Shown piece by piece: positions 45,426 to 57,907 of a stretch of 64,000 nt of DNA (position 1 is the first letter of the stretch; every line of letters starts with the position of its first letter). Position numbers and translations under genes: made by a program. Below the pieces are notes generated by a model that saw nothing but the letters and a program-made list of their open reading frames with translations, ran no database searches and was not told the DNA's origin. Origin of the DNA: Mycocentrospora acerina (taxonomy: Eukaryota > Ascomycota > Dothideomycetes > Pleosporales); NCBI GenBank assembly GCA_022701365.1, contig JAKUHH010000230.1:248001-312000 (forward strand), written 5' to 3'.

Positions 45426-47880
45426 CTACTGATCCAGCGGGTACCTATCCAAAAACTTGAAAGTATAAAGTCCTTCTGAAAGCTTATCAACAATCGCTGA
45501 TGCATCGGAGCTCGCAAACTCATATACACCAGGTGTACCAGCCTCGATGCCCGCAGCAGTGAAAGCAGAGCTGTCCGATCCAGTAACGGCGACAGGCTTA
45601 CCCCACCTGTATCCATCCTGCAAGATTGATAGCGGACGACCAGCGGGGAAAAGTGTCGTCTTGACGGCTGCGGTGTTGTTACCGTACGGAGAACTGGTAG
45701 AGTTTGAGTTGGCGAGACTACCGGTGGGCGCAAAGAGAGCACTGGCAACACCATCGACAATGATGGCATCGAAAGAGCCAGCAAAAGTTGCAGTGTATGT
45801 AGCATCAACTCCTTCCGCGAGATGCTCAGCTACGACGGTCAGGTCGACGTTGACGGCGTCAAATGCAGATTTGAGATCCTTAGCTGCGGCGCTCAGTGCC
45901 GCGTTAGATGTCAAGAAACCAGCCTTCAGTCCATCAATCTTTAGCAACGGCTCACTCGCGATGCTTACGCCGATAGTCTTGTTGTTGTGGTAATAAGTGT
46001 TATCCGCCTCTGGGGCTGTAAGACCAATTGCCTCTGCGACACGGACGGCAATGTCGTGGCTGATGCGGTTGAGCTGAATGAGCACATTGTTCTTGACCAC
46101 CTCGCTCTTGAGCTGCGAGGTTTCAAAGCGTATAGCGTTGATGAGGAATTGTTGCTCAACAGGTAGCAGGGAGTTGAAGAAGAGACGAGGTTGCGACCAA
46201 ACGTCTGCAAAAGTGGAAGATACAGCGCGGACAATTTTTCCGCCAGTAGAGCGGTTGGGGGCAGTGAAAAAGCCGCGGCCTTCGTTCTGTGTAGCTTGCT
46301 TAGGAGAGCCAGCATTGAGGGTATTGGGCGAGTAGGGGGAGTTGTTGAGCGGTATGAACATTTGCCCTGCGAGAAATTAGTGTTCTGATGATGGAAGAGT
46401 TCATTTTCCATTATTAACTTACCAGCTCCGTCGCGCTGATTGTTATGTACACGAACACGAGGCTGATTGATAGGAATCTGCTCGAAGTTCGGGCCGCCAT
46501 GGCGATTGATTTGCGTGTCAAGGTAAGAAAAGAGACGACCTTGGAGCAGAGGGTCTTCGGTAAAGTCAATTCCCCTAACAACATGTCCGACTTGGTACTG
46601 CGCGATGGATTAGCAATCGAAAGACAAACGAGAATCTAAGAACCTACCATGACTTGCTCAGTCTCAGCGAAATAATTTCGAGGATTACGGTTCAAAGTGA
46701 GCTTTCCGAGAGGTGTGAATGGAACAAGGTCCTCGGGAACAATCTTGGTAGGATCGAGGAGATCAAAGCCAAAACGAAGCTGGTCCTCTTCGTCCATAAT
46801 TTGTACACCAAATTCCCACTCAGGAAACAGACCCTTGTCAATGCTCTCCCACAAATCTTGTCGGTTGGCATCGCCGTTCTTTCCTGCGGTGGCCTGAGAC
46901 TCCTCCCATAGACGCGCTGCCGTGCCCTGTAGAGTCTTGAATCGGAACTTCACAAGCTTCGACTTGCCTTCGTCTGTTACAAAACGGAAGGTGTGTACGC
47001 CCCAACCGTCCATATGTCTATATGAGCGAGTTGTACCGTGACCACTCATTGCCCAAAACAGAGTATGCATTGTAGAGGGCTGCTGACTGAAGAAATCCCA
47101 GGCCTCATCATGGGCAGTAGCAGCTTGGGGAATCTCGTTGTCCTGCCTCGGCTTTACGGCATGAATCAAATCGGGGAACTTGATAGCATCTTGGATAAAA
47201 AATACAGGAATGTTATTACCGACAATGTCTAAGGGAGTTAGCTTAATCTACTCATTTGAACTTCCAAAATCTGACGTTAAACTTACCAAAATTGCCCTCA
47301 TCTGTGTAAAATCTGACCGCAAACCCATTGACATCACGAACGGTGTCTGCAGATCCACGGCTTCCCGCAACAGTAGAGAATCGAATAAACACAGGCGTTT
47401 CCTTCTCTGGAGCAGCCAAGAATGAGGCACCTGTGATGTTGGACCAGTCGCCATAGGACTTGAACACACCATGAGCACCAGCTCCTCTTGCGTGGACGGC
47501 GCGTTCCGGGACTCGCTCATGATCTAAACCGTAAGTTAGCAAGTTACATACATATGACAGGTAGAATTCGTACCAAAGTGAGTTATCTTCTCTCGGAAAG
47601 TAAAATCTTCAAGTAGAGTTGGACCTCTTTCACCCGCGCTCAAACTCTCCAGATCATCGATGGGACCTCCTGCATTAGTCGTCATGTGAACGTTGGTGTC
47701 GTCCACCTCGAACTGTGCCAGGAAGTCGCCCGTGGATACGGAGCCTGAACTGGATCCGTCTCGTCGGACCTGGGGATGGTGGGCAGGTAGGTCCCGAGCA
47801 TCATCCTCCATAAAAGGGCATGCTGCATGAGCAATGCCAATGCAAGCAGCTACTGCTGTGAACACTGTGCGTCTAACCAT
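45426..47880 (-). CDS. Large-subunit secreted catalase (CatB type)
   Basis: Haem catalase that removes hydrogen peroxide. Five exons on the minus strand, 47880-47574, 47523-47287, 47228-46648, 46597-46423 and 46366-45426, give 746 residues, the length of the large-subunit class. The first 19 residues (MVRRTVFTAVAACIGIAHA) are a signal peptide, so it should enter the secretory path and reach the wall or medium. The catalytic His is in RAVHARGAGAHG and the Asn in DVNGFAVRF. The haem-ligand Tyr is in LFSYLDTQINRHGGPNF. The C-terminal 200 residues form the flavodoxin/GATase1-like domain specific to large catalases (KTIGVSIASEPLLKIDGLKAGFL split over LKAG, then FDAIIVDGVAS). The introns are 49-61 bp. 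Confidence 0.96.
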
Positions 47881-50565
47881 GTCGAAGTTTGGTGGAAGAG
47901 TAGTGATGCTTTGGAATTCAACGGGAAGGCTTCCACTTTATGTCAACGAGTACTAGGATAGTGGACCTGCATTTGATGTGGATTCAAACGGCGTGATCTA
48001 CAGGCTGCTCATACCCGGTAATCCTGCGTCAAATGAAAGTGCTTTGATTTGAGATCAGTTCCATACAGAGTCTATGCGTAAGCACGCCAACTTGCCGGAC
48101 CCACTGAGGGGAATTAGGTGTCTACACTAGAAACGGCAACTGAGTATGCTGAGCAATGCCAAGGATACCAGGACTGTTGAATGAAGCTGCATTTAGACAT
48201 TGCAGCAAGGATTGCCAAAAATAAAAGATTGTGCAAATTTTTGAATCTTGGAATTGTTAGAATTGAAAACGTAGTATCTCTCGTATTATGCAGCTAACCA
48301 CTTTAAATTCGAATCCTGTGTTTGTTGTTGAGGAGCGCGACGTAGACCTGATCAACGGCAGATCCCATGCTGAATCTCCTGCCAAAACGGCTCAATCCAC
48401 TAGCAAGGTTCTGGCTACTACCGTCTGACAAACACGCCCAATCCAAAAAACAATGTGGGTACTTGTCGATCGCCGTAGGAAATTCCGTTTATAGCCAAGG
48501 GATGAACGCGTCTTGCCGAGCAAGACACCTCAAAAATGGGCATTAGATTCGCCACAAGCAAAGCACGGATTCCTGAAAGACTTTTGGGTTAGCCCAACAT
48601 TTCGCAGCAATATACGAAATACTGGAATTTAGCCAATAACAGGCAGTCCGCAATAATGGAAAAGGGTGAATCCAGGTCGTAGCCGTTCAATTCAAGGATG
48701 GTGATTGCGGTACTGCCCCCTTAGTCTGATGCGATTGCCCACGGTCACGCTAATCCAGATTTTCAAAGAGTATGCATTTTCACATCGAAAAGTGACTTTT
48801 GTGATTATGGTAGCATGTTGGCCAGATGTTTAGAGTTCGTAATAATGCGGCTCAGAACGATCCATCTCGCCAAGGCGAGGCGAGCCCCTAGCAATCGACG
48901 TCATGCGTTTGTGGCTCAGACGTGCGCTGGGGGAGCCCTGCAGTTGGATAGGATAGAGTAATTATGAAACGAAGTTGGTGCCCGTTATCAAAGTCTATGG
49001 GATACAAATGTAGGTTGATAACCGAATATCCCTCATGCCCGAGGCCAACATAACGTGATGTCTTTCGCCAAATGCGTTCGGGATTCGGAGTAAAGCGCAA
49101 AAAGATAGTAAATAACATACAAGGGGGTACCTGAGCGAGCGAGCGAGCGAGAATTACGAGGTGAGCGCTTAATACCACAGAAACTTATCGAATATTTCCC
49201 AAACCAATAGAGCTCTCTAAATATTTCTTACGCTAGCAGAAAATATCTACTTATGTGTTGGTGGGGTTTTTAATCATCAAACTATTCGCTCAACTAAAAA
49301 TTTAACTTTGAATACTCACTTTGTCACGATTTCTATGATCGGCTGTGGGATACTTCGTATTTCTCGCCCGCTCAGGCACCCCTCTTGTACATGAGAGGAA
49401 GCGAAACGGGTTGCAGGGAATGTGGCCCACTGCTTTATGCCTATTCCGAATGCAGAGAGGGTTAAATGCACAGCCGTTGACTGTGCAACAATACATCTGC
49501 ACGTTCTTACACATGACACCTTCCTACTCTATCGTCGCACTAGTCGTACGGTTGCCTGCTTACAACCTGCAATTTCCAAGCCTTGACATCGTGTCGGTAG
49601 AAACACCGAGCAGGTCTTAAATGTGTAAGGGTAACGGGCCTTTTGTGTCGCCGACAGCTACTGCCGTTGATTATTGATTAAACTGTTACATTCTTAGTTG
49701 TTCTGACCAGCTTTACATGGATGAATTTGGTATTGGAACTGCCGGAAAGAAATGACTCGCAATTTAAAGATTAGTAAAGTCATTCCAAATTATTGTCAAT
49801 GGCACGACAGGTAGCACGGCAGATGGCAAAGAGCGGAATGAACTCCTGGAGAGATGTCCTTCATTAGTCATCCCGAGGTAGGTTACCTGGAGAACACTCG
49901 CGTTGGGACCGCAGCATCTGATTCGACCTTGATGTACGTCTCGCTATCAACACTTCGCGCATGTACAGGAGAGGCGGTGGTTCTACCTTTTGGTTATGAT
50001 TTTTTTGGGATAACGCGATGTTTAAGTTCACGTGTTGTGCGCTTCCCGTTGATATCTAGCGTTAAGGTGAGCAGTGTTTCCTTTGCTGCTTAGAAAGATG
50101 GGTTGAACTGCGCCTACAACAGTATAACTATAGTCTCTATCGAGAAGAATGGTTCGAAATGTAGCAGATGGGATTGGGTCGGGTAGCCACGGAAGAGCTG
50201 GAATAGTGTTATGAGTCTCGTGTGCTGTATTGGTAGAAAGAAGCACTGGTGGTGTGTGACTAGTAGAGCGCTGTTTCTGCAATGGCGATGACATCACCGC
50301 ATCTACTAGTAGGTAGTACATCGACCCCTCGCGCAATTGAACCTCTGCCAACCTCAAGTCAGCACCATAACGACAGAGTTTCAAGCGCTTCAAAAGAACT
50401 TTCTCAGGTTCTAATCAAGGTATTTTCTACTATCCAGTAGGTGCTCTACTCTAGACTAATCATTCGTTCACGAACGCATTCAGCTTCAAGTCCAATAGAT
50501 ACTCAAAAAAGCAGCGCGTAAAACCGCAGACAAACGCCAAAGAAGTCCTACCAGCGTATCTCAAC
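47881..50565. other. Long divergent gene-free region
   Basis: 2.7 kb between the catalase and the eisosome gene. It contains a short (GAGC)n tract at 49133-49151. No ORF has a domain or plausible splicing. The catalase promoter must lie at its left end. Confidence 0.5.
49133..49151. repeat. (GAGC)n short tandem repeat
   Basis: About 4.5 perfect GAGC units in an otherwise unremarkable spacer. Confidence 0.8.
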
Positions 50566-51795
50566 ATGTAAGTTCAACTTCTTTTTTTACGTTCGTCTGA
50601 TACATCGCGAAGAGCCGTCATGTACGCTGTCTTGAGGTCATTAGTAACCATTTGTCCGCGCCCGACAGGAATCGATCACTTTCTGTTCGCTCAAAAAAGG
50701 GCTCGAGCAGTGCCGCAGACAAGCCAGCGAAGCACCGCTTCACAATGTCATCATTGCGAGGCACACAGCAGCCAGAGCTATCGAAGCGACTCTACAAGAT
50801 TATCAAGTCTGAGAACCATGCCATCGGCGCTTATGAGGCTGCAGCGCGCGAGAGAGTCGGAATAGCGCAGCAAATCTCAGAGTGGGGTGAGGCAACTGGA
50901 GACGAATCAGTTTCGGAGGTCTCGGATAAAATGGGCGTCCTACTGGCGGAAATTGGAGAGCAGGAAGACCTTTATGCGAAGGCACTCGAGGATTACAGAG
51001 GTGTCTTGAAGCAAATCCGAAACACCGAGAGCTCTGTACAGCCTAGCCGGGATCACAAGGTCAAGGTATGAAATGTTTTCAGGATCGACCCCTACTAACG
51101 TAGGCTGACATATCACAGATTTCAGATGAGATTGCGAAGTTGAAGTACAAGGAACCTCAGAGCACCAAGATTGTGCAGCTTGAGCAGGAACTCGTTCGCG
51201 CGGAGGCACAAAGTTTAGTTGCAGAGGCTCAGCTTAGCAATATTGTAGGACATGCCCAATTTCAGCTTCTAAAGACTACGCTAACGTCTCCCAGACGCGC
51301 CAAAAATTCAAGGAGGCCTATGACATACATTTCGCGGCCACGATTGAACGCGCCGAGAAGCAGATTATTCTAGCTAAACACGCGCGCCGCCTTTTGAACC
51401 TTATTGACGACACTCCGATTGTGCCTGGTGACGTGCATCCTGCGTTTCAGGAAGTAGAGTCCGCTCGCCAAGTTCTCAACGATGCCGAGGCTGATCTCCG
51501 TGACTACGAGCTGCACGTTGATCCGATCAATTCAAACGCAGGAAATCTTGGCGCGGGAGCTATGCCTAACAGCACTGTGAGCAACACGGAGTCTGCTGCC
51601 CATGAGCCCACACCCTTTACAGATATGACCTCTGTTGGTGGAAACACAGTTGATGGAAAACGCTATGAACCTTCTGCATCTCATGGAAATGGCGGCGAGG
51701 TGCAACCCCCATACCCCGTATCTAATGCGGAACGGGTGGAGATAATCGAGAGACAACAGGCGGCCGAGATGCAGCAGACGCCCAATGTTGCTTAA
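50566..51795 (+). CDS. Eisosome BAR-domain protein (Pil1/Lsp1 family, PilB-like)
   Basis: Membrane-bending scaffold of eisosomes under the plasma membrane. Exons 50566-50567 (coding part), 50669-51065, 51119-51244 and 51295-51795 give 341 residues. The start codon itself is split: AT before the first intron (GTAAGTTC donor, CGACAG acceptor) and G after it, giving MNRSLSVRSKK. An alternative start is Met26 (MSSLRGTQQ). The Pil1 core is strongly conserved: ESSVQPSRDHK (interrupted region), ISDEIAKLKYKEPQSTKI, EQELVRAEAQSLVAEAQLSNITR and LIDDTPIVPGDVHPAF. The start differs from the MHRTYSLR type of Pil1, and the core is more divergent, so this is likely the PilB-like paralogue. The C-terminal tail is acidic and disordered. 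Confidence 0.93.
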
Positions 51796-52444
51796 AGACG
51801 GTTGAATTTGATCGCCGAGGTTTTTTCAGTTGAAGGATGACGCGGTTAATGTTCTGTACGGTTGCTCACGTTGACGACTTTATGTTTTAGTGTAATTAAT
51901 GAATTTTTGTTGATATTATATGGATACTTTTTAGATGCTCGTATTTCTCATTTGCGCACCTCGGTGCAATTTTCAACACGACCTGTGAGGCCAGCGTGTA
52001 TGTTTTGTGATTGTCACGCATGCAGATGGAGACTGTCTTGATGCCTTGTACTGTAGTATGCTTTCAAGTAGCGTACCTCGCCATGTGTGACCGAAACATG
52101 TGGAAGAAAATCATGTACTAGTGACGTACAGAATATGCTCGTCTCCAACATGTCTGCAAATGAAAGCCATGGAAAAGCTGATGCCTTGCCGTCTTGGAAG
52201 TGTTCTCGAGAGGTGTCCTCACACAAGTGTGTGGAGCTCCTGCGCGTGGTAGAAAGACGTCCAGGGTGTCTGTGCGATTTGGTGGGGATCTCTTTCTTAG
52301 CGTGGAGCGTGCCGCCTCTCTCAAGGACACATCAACCTCACCCCCGAATCCACAGGCCAACCCACCGACTTGGGATATATTACTGTCCCGTCGCCAGTCC
52401 TGCCCGAACTCCCGTCTTCATCTCGACCCCCCGCTTCTCTCGCC
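51796..52444. other. Intergenic region, promoter of SEC24
   Basis: 649 bp. The ORF at 52087-52911 runs into SEC24 in another frame and is rejected. Nothing else is seen. Confidence 0.55.
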
Positions 52445-55400
52445 ATGGCGGACCGCAAGAAGAAGGACCGGTATGCGGGCGCAGCATACGAATTCGGCGC
52501 CAACTCTGCACTGAATGCTGGTGTTGGTGGAGCTCCCCTAGCCCAAGGCGCTGGTCCTGGCTATGCAGCGCCCGCACCAGCATATGGAGCACCAGTTCCT
52601 GCATATGGCGCTCCTGCACCCAGCTATGGAGCCCCGGCGCCAGGTTATGGCGCGCCCGCACCCAGCTATGGACAACCTGTTGCCCAGGATCCCAACGCCC
52701 TCAACCAGCAGTTTGGGCAAATGAACCTGGGGCCACAGCAAGGGCAGGTGGCTCCACAGGCACAGCAACCCGCTGCAGTTGCTCAGCAGAACCAACTGTT
52801 CCCCTCGGACCTCATCGCCCAGCCCTTCCACGTCTCGGAGCTCTACAACCCCCCACCGCCCATCCACCTACCTGCCAATGCCGCCGCAACCCCCTCCGAG
52901 TTCGCCAATGAGTCGAGCAAGTATTTGCGCTGCACATTGAACACCATACCCACAAACCACTCACTGTTGAAGAAGAGCAAGCTGCCCTTTGCCCTCGTCA
53001 TCAGCCCATACGCCAGCTTGCACGACTCGGAGGACCCCATACCTGTTGTACATGACCAAGTCATTAGCCGCTGTCGAAGATGCCGAGCATACAGTATGCT
53101 ACACCTCCAAATTTAAGTACATGACTTGCTGACATGTGAACGCAGTCAACCCCTTCGTCGTATGTCACGCCTCGAAACAGCTCCCGAGCACCCTCCCACA
53201 TATCGATTAGTGCTAACAGTATTGGATAGTCATTTCTCGATCATGGACATAGATGGCGTTGCAACATGTGCAACCTTACAAACGACGTGCCACAGGTGCG
53301 TGCTGATCGCCAGAAGGTCAGCAGTGGAAAGATTGGCTGACTCAAGACGCAGGCATTCGACTGGGACGCGGTACAGCAGAAAAGTGTAAGTCAACCAGAT
53401 CAGCATTCCCCTGCCCTCATGCTCGACGAGAATATGGCCCACAACGCTCAAACCACTTTCAGTGGCCTTCGTGAATGCATTTACTCCGGCCTTGTGAGCT
53501 GACTCCGCCCAGGTCGACCGATGGCAGCGGCCAGAGCTGAACTATGCAGTCACTGAATTCGTGGCCCCACAAGAGTACATGGTTCGACCCCCGCAGCCGC
53601 TCTGCTACTACTTGATTATCGATTGTACACAAGCTTCAGTCAACTGCGGTCTTGTTGCGGTTGCTGCGCGAGTCATCAAGGAGGCTCTCGACCGGATACC
53701 CAATGCAGATGGCCGGACGCGCATCGGATTCATGGCTGTCGATTCGGGCCTACATTTCTTCTCAATCCCGCCAGACGGCAGCGAGAACAACGAACCCCAG
53801 CAGATGGTGGTGTCAGACTTGGATGAGCCTTACCTACCAATGCCTTCGGATCTGCTTGTCAGTCTAAGCGAATGCCGCAACAACATCGACACTTTCCTTG
53901 ACCGCCTTCCTGCTATGTTCCAAAACACACATGTCCCTGGGTTTGCCCTTGGATCGGCTCTTCGATCAGCCCATAAACTGATTTCACCGCTTGGTGGAAA
54001 GTTGACTGTACTCGCTGCATCGCTCCCTAATGTCGGACACGCCGCTCTTAGCCCGAGAGAGGACAAATCTTTGTTAGGCACCAGCAAGGAGACTAGTTTG
54101 TTACAACCCGCAAATAACTGGTACAAATCGTTCGCGGTGGAATGTTCCAAGAACCAGGTCTCAGTTGACATGTTCTTGTTTTCTTCCCAGTACCAGGATG
54201 TGGCGACCCTCAGCAACCTCCCTCGATTTACTGCAGGCCAGACATATTTCTACCCTGGATGGAATTCACAGAGACAAGAGGACGTTGTCAAACTCGCGAC
54301 GGAGCTATCGGACTACTTGTCTTCAGAAATTGGTCTGGAAGCTGTGCTGAGAGTGCGCGCTACAACTGGATTAAGGATGTCTGCATTCTACGGAAACTTC
54401 TTCAACCGCTCCTCTGATCTTTGTGCGTTCCCCGCCTACCCCAGAGACCAGGCTGTTGTCATTGAAGTTGCTATCGATGAAACCATCAGCAAGCCGTTTG
54501 CCTGTCTTCAGGCTGCCGTGCTACACACTACTTCTGGCGGTCAACGCCGTATCAGGGTTTTGACACTTGCTGTACCTACAACGGAAAGCTTGGCTTCGGT
54601 CTATGCATCGGCGGACGCACAGGCCATCACCACCTACTTTGCCCACAAGGCTGTAGAGCGTGCGTTGTCAAGCGGTTTGGATCCTGCACGAGATGCTTTA
54701 CAGGGGAAGATCATTGAGATCTTGTCAACATACAGGAAAGAGTTGGCGGGCGGCAGCATGGGAGGTGGCGGTCTCCAGCTGCCTCAGAACTTGCGTGCTC
54801 TTCCCATCCTGTTCCTGGGTCTTATCAAGAATGTTGGTCTCAGGAAAAGTGCCCAAATACCTTCCGACCTTCGATCAGCTGCTCTCGACCTTCTTTCCAC
54901 GCTGCCAATGCGATTGCTGGTTCAGTATATTTACCCCAGCTTCTACAGTCTTCATGTAAGCTTCTTTCACCCTTCTAGCATTGCCGGGAGCTAATAATGG
55001 ATAGGATATGCCTGACGATGCCGGTGTACCTGATCCTACTACTGGCCAGGTCGTGATGCCTTCGGCTCTTAATCTCATGTCCCAGGCCATCGTCCCGTAC
55101 GGGCTGTATCTTTTGGATGATGGTGTCAATCAGTTTTTGTAAGTACAGTTGCAGCCAAACCCCTGATGGATATGAATTAACGTCATTAGGTGGATTGGCC
55201 GTGATGCTGTGCCAGCACTTCTCAGCGATGTCTTTGGTGTAGAGGACCGATCGCAACTGAAGCAGGGCAAGGCTTCTTTGCCCATTTTGGATAACGAGTA
55301 CTCCGAGCGAGTGCGAGCGGGTGAGACATAAAATCTGTTCTAGAACTGAGCTACTTGAATCTAACACAAATTTACAGTTGTTGAGAAGTCGAGAGATCAT

Positions 55401-55624
55401 AAGTCTAAGGGCGTTGGAAGCATCACTCTTCCAACACTCTACATTATCAAGGAAGACGGCGACCCAAGCCTCAAGCTCTGGGCACAGACACTACTTGTTG
55501 AGGACAGAGCAGACCAGGGTGAAAGCATTGTTCAATGGATAAGCAAGCTTAGGGAGAAGGTGTGTTGATGTTTGCATCAGTTAAGAGAGGACTTTGACTG
55601 ACTCGAAGCTAGGTTGTGCAGTAA
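52445..55624 (+). CDS. SEC24: COPII coat cargo-adaptor subunit Sec24
   Basis: Partner of Sec23 in the inner COPII coat; it selects cargo at ER exit sites. Nine exons: 52445-53093, 53146-53159, 53230-53295, 53353-53385, 53513-54955, 55005-55138, 55190-55320, 55378-55559 and 55613-55624, giving 887 residues. The N-terminal tail holds repeated (Y)GAPAP units. The zinc ribbon is CRRC...RWRCNMC, interrupted by three introns. Its INPFV piece is encoded mainly by a 14 nt microexon (53146-53159). The trunk domain begins about PLCYYLIIDCTQASVNCGLV. The beta-sandwich, helical and gelsolin domains follow, with YLSSEIGLEAVLRVRATTGL, FFNRSSDLCAFP and LWIGRDAVPALLSDVFGV. The last exon adds only VVQ; if unspliced the protein would end two codons past exon 8 at 55568. 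Confidence 0.95.
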
Positions 55625-56751
55625 ATATTAGCGAAACAGCGGACATCTTTGTACTCTTGCGGCGAGTTTGGAGACGAGTAGATATTCTAGGGTAAAGAGC
55701 AAGCGTATTGTGGCGATCGATTTGAGCCAGACTTTGCGGATTGACTTGCCATGTTACGGGTGTGAGGCATTAAGTCATCGATACAGAGTAGCAAGGCTTA
55801 TGCTATAGTGCTTGCTTTTGAAGAAATTCTCTACCTCACATGACAGTCATAATTACCCCTTCCCCATACGGTTTCCCACCCGTTGTGTGTCTATATTTTC
55901 TGTATCATAAATGACTTGGAGGACCTCCTTTGAATTGGTATGCCCTTGTACGCGTAAATCTACATGACGGATCGAACACCGCCATCTCCGACCATACTAA
56001 ACTGTCGTACAGTCTGACTATGAACCAATCACACGCAGTCGTTACGACTGTTTGCTCTAGTATGTGAGATCTTGATTATTCACAACTAGCAAATCAGATA
56101 CCATGCAAAAGTGTGGCGAATGCACACGAGCATTACCACCTGATTCATTTGGGGGTCGCAAAAGCTTGCATTCCAAGAGGAGACTACATTTGACCTTGGA
56201 CGTGCTCCCAAACCAGGAACTCGTTCGTTCCCTAGCCAGCTTCTACCCATGAGGAGATAAAACTTATTACTGCAAACTGCTGCTGTATTCTACATCCCTT
56301 TAAATGTTCTTGTTCTTTCTGAGGGGTCTTTTATGTAAGGATGCGAAGACTGACGCACGCACATTAACCATGCACTACGCAATTTTTCGGTATTACACTA
56401 CCCTGACAGCATCCCACAATTACCGAAGGACCTGGAAACCGAGCATGTGTTCAGTAATACTGGGCTCACGCTTGATAATTGACATTGAACTAACATCATA
56501 AATGACACTTTTGAGCAGTCTTTCATCAAATGATTAACCAGGGCCGGTAACTCAGTGGTAGAGTGTAGGACACTCATACTCTCAAATTCTTATAATCTTC
56601 AAACATCTATCACTTGATAGGGTTGAAGTTTAACAGAAACGAAATGATCCTGTCTTTGCTTATTTAAAAGACTATCGTGTCTTATTATTAGCATAGTAGT
56701 TTCATACGGCGTTAAGATGATGAGGTTGCTTGGGTTCTCTTTATTTGTTCG
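55625..56751. other. Convergent region with a truncated tRNA copy
   Basis: 1.1 kb between the SEC24 stop and the small lysine-rich gene. It contains the partial tRNA-Cys at 56541-56571 and otherwise AT-rich sequence with no gene. Confidence 0.55.
56541..56571 (+). pseudogene. 5' fragment of a tRNA-Cys gene
   Basis: 31 bases identical to the exon sequence of the tRNA-Cys at 60658: acceptor 5' strand GGGCCGG, the whole D-arm ACTCAGTGGTAGAGT, and GTAGGAC of the anticodon arm. After that the two diverge completely. A TCATCAAA box about 18 bases upstream is also shared. The D-arm runs straight into the anticodon arm here, without the 49 bp insert of the full copy. No T-arm or matching acceptor 3' strand follows. 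Confidence 0.75.
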
Positions 56752-57499
56752 CTACTGTACGCTCTTCTCCACTTCATCCCACTTCGCTCCCATCCTACCG
56801 GGGCAGACGTATGGTCCGGAGGCTGAACGGAACGAGAGAACAAATTCAAACTTCTTCTCAGTCTCGGTCTGCTCGACAAGCGGCTCCATAGTCTCCTTTG
56901 CCTCCGTCATCTCCTCACCCTTTCCCTCGTTCTTCTTGTGTGCATTGGCCCGCTTACGTTTGTTACGCAATTGCGACTTCGATAATTTGCTGCGGATTGT
57001 TAAAACTTGCTAATCAATAGATAGCAAAATTGTTTAGAGCAAGTTGGAGCTGTAGCAGCCCTCTGGAAGACTCGAGAATAGTTTCAAATACCAGCGAGAA
57101 TGATTGCATCCACTTACATAGTTACATCTTCGACCTCACCATCTTCCCGTTTTCTTTTGCGCGCTTGTTCTTTCACGACACGACGGGCGGCTGCTTCTGC
57201 TTGCTTTTGCTTCTCTGCAGCAAGATTCGCCTTCTTCCGTTCACGATATCGAGCCTAGCCGTGAAGTCAGCATCTCGAAACTGTTTTGACCGAAACATGC
57301 TGCAATAGCATCATTAAAAGACATGATTAAAATGCTTCTTCCAACATGAGAGACCGATATCGAGAATATTACCCTCTCTTGGAGTTCAGGAAGGGAATCC
57401 ACTAACCCAATCGAGTGGCGTTGGCTTAACGCCAGAGGAAGGGAGTGTAGGCTTGCTACAAATGGTATTGGTATCAACGTTCGAGATATCCGAAGACAT
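56752..57499 (-). CDS. Small lysine-rich hypothetical protein
   Basis: Not a family I recognise. Three exons on the minus strand, 57499-57407, 57254-57118 and 56989-56752, close to 155 residues. Introns are 152 bp (GTTAGT donor, CTGAC branch point, CTAG acceptor) and 128 bp (GTAAGT donor, CCGCAG acceptor), longer than most in the window. The start is MSSDISNVDTNT. A basic helical middle (ARYRERKKANLAAEKQKQAEA, KEQARKRKREDGEVED, SKSQLRNKRKRANAHKKNEG) looks like a nuclear localisation region. The end is conserved-looking: FEFVLSFRSASGPYVCPGRM before GAKWDEVEKSVQ. A further start at 57590 (MSSK, joined in frame by another intron) is possible. Only the last exon shows as a plain ORF. It is divergent from the GIY-YIG-like gene. 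Confidence 0.6.
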
Positions 57500-57907
57500 T
57501 TTCTACAGAGGATTAGTATTTATCGGTATATTTGATAAGATTTTGCGAAAAGGAGTGCCAGAAAATAATAAACCTCACTTTTGACGACATGATATTGTTC
57601 GTTAACATTGCCGATTGCCAAAGGAAGAAAGAAAGTATGTTGACCAAATTACTGCATTATATCTTGAGCTATCTCACAGTTAGTGATGAGTGGTGAGTGG
57701 TGATTTTGGCTGGCATATCTCATTATCTGGCTTCAATAACGATGAAGAAAAGTGGTGAATCAAGTCTTCTTTTCATCATCACCACTTCGTTTGTGCCGAG
57801 AAAATTTGCGCCTTTTTCTTGTCGAAATCAACACCAAATCTTGCAGAGCTTCATACCTCTATTGGTTCTCGCTTTTCCTGCCTTTTTTCGGTCTCTCTGT
57901 GATCACC
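57500..57907. other. Short divergent promoter
   Basis: 408 bp between the lysine-rich gene and the GIY-YIG-like gene. It may contain the former's alternative first exon (ATG at 57590 with a GTGAGG donor). Confidence 0.5.

Noticed and set aside
48290..48325. AAATTCGAATCCTG, similar to a tRNA T-loop
   Set aside because: No A box or stems at the right distance; a chance match.
52087..52911. 274-codon plus-strand ORF
   Set aside because: It runs through the SEC24 N-terminal exon in the wrong frame and encodes Arg/Ser/Trp-rich sequence with no domain.
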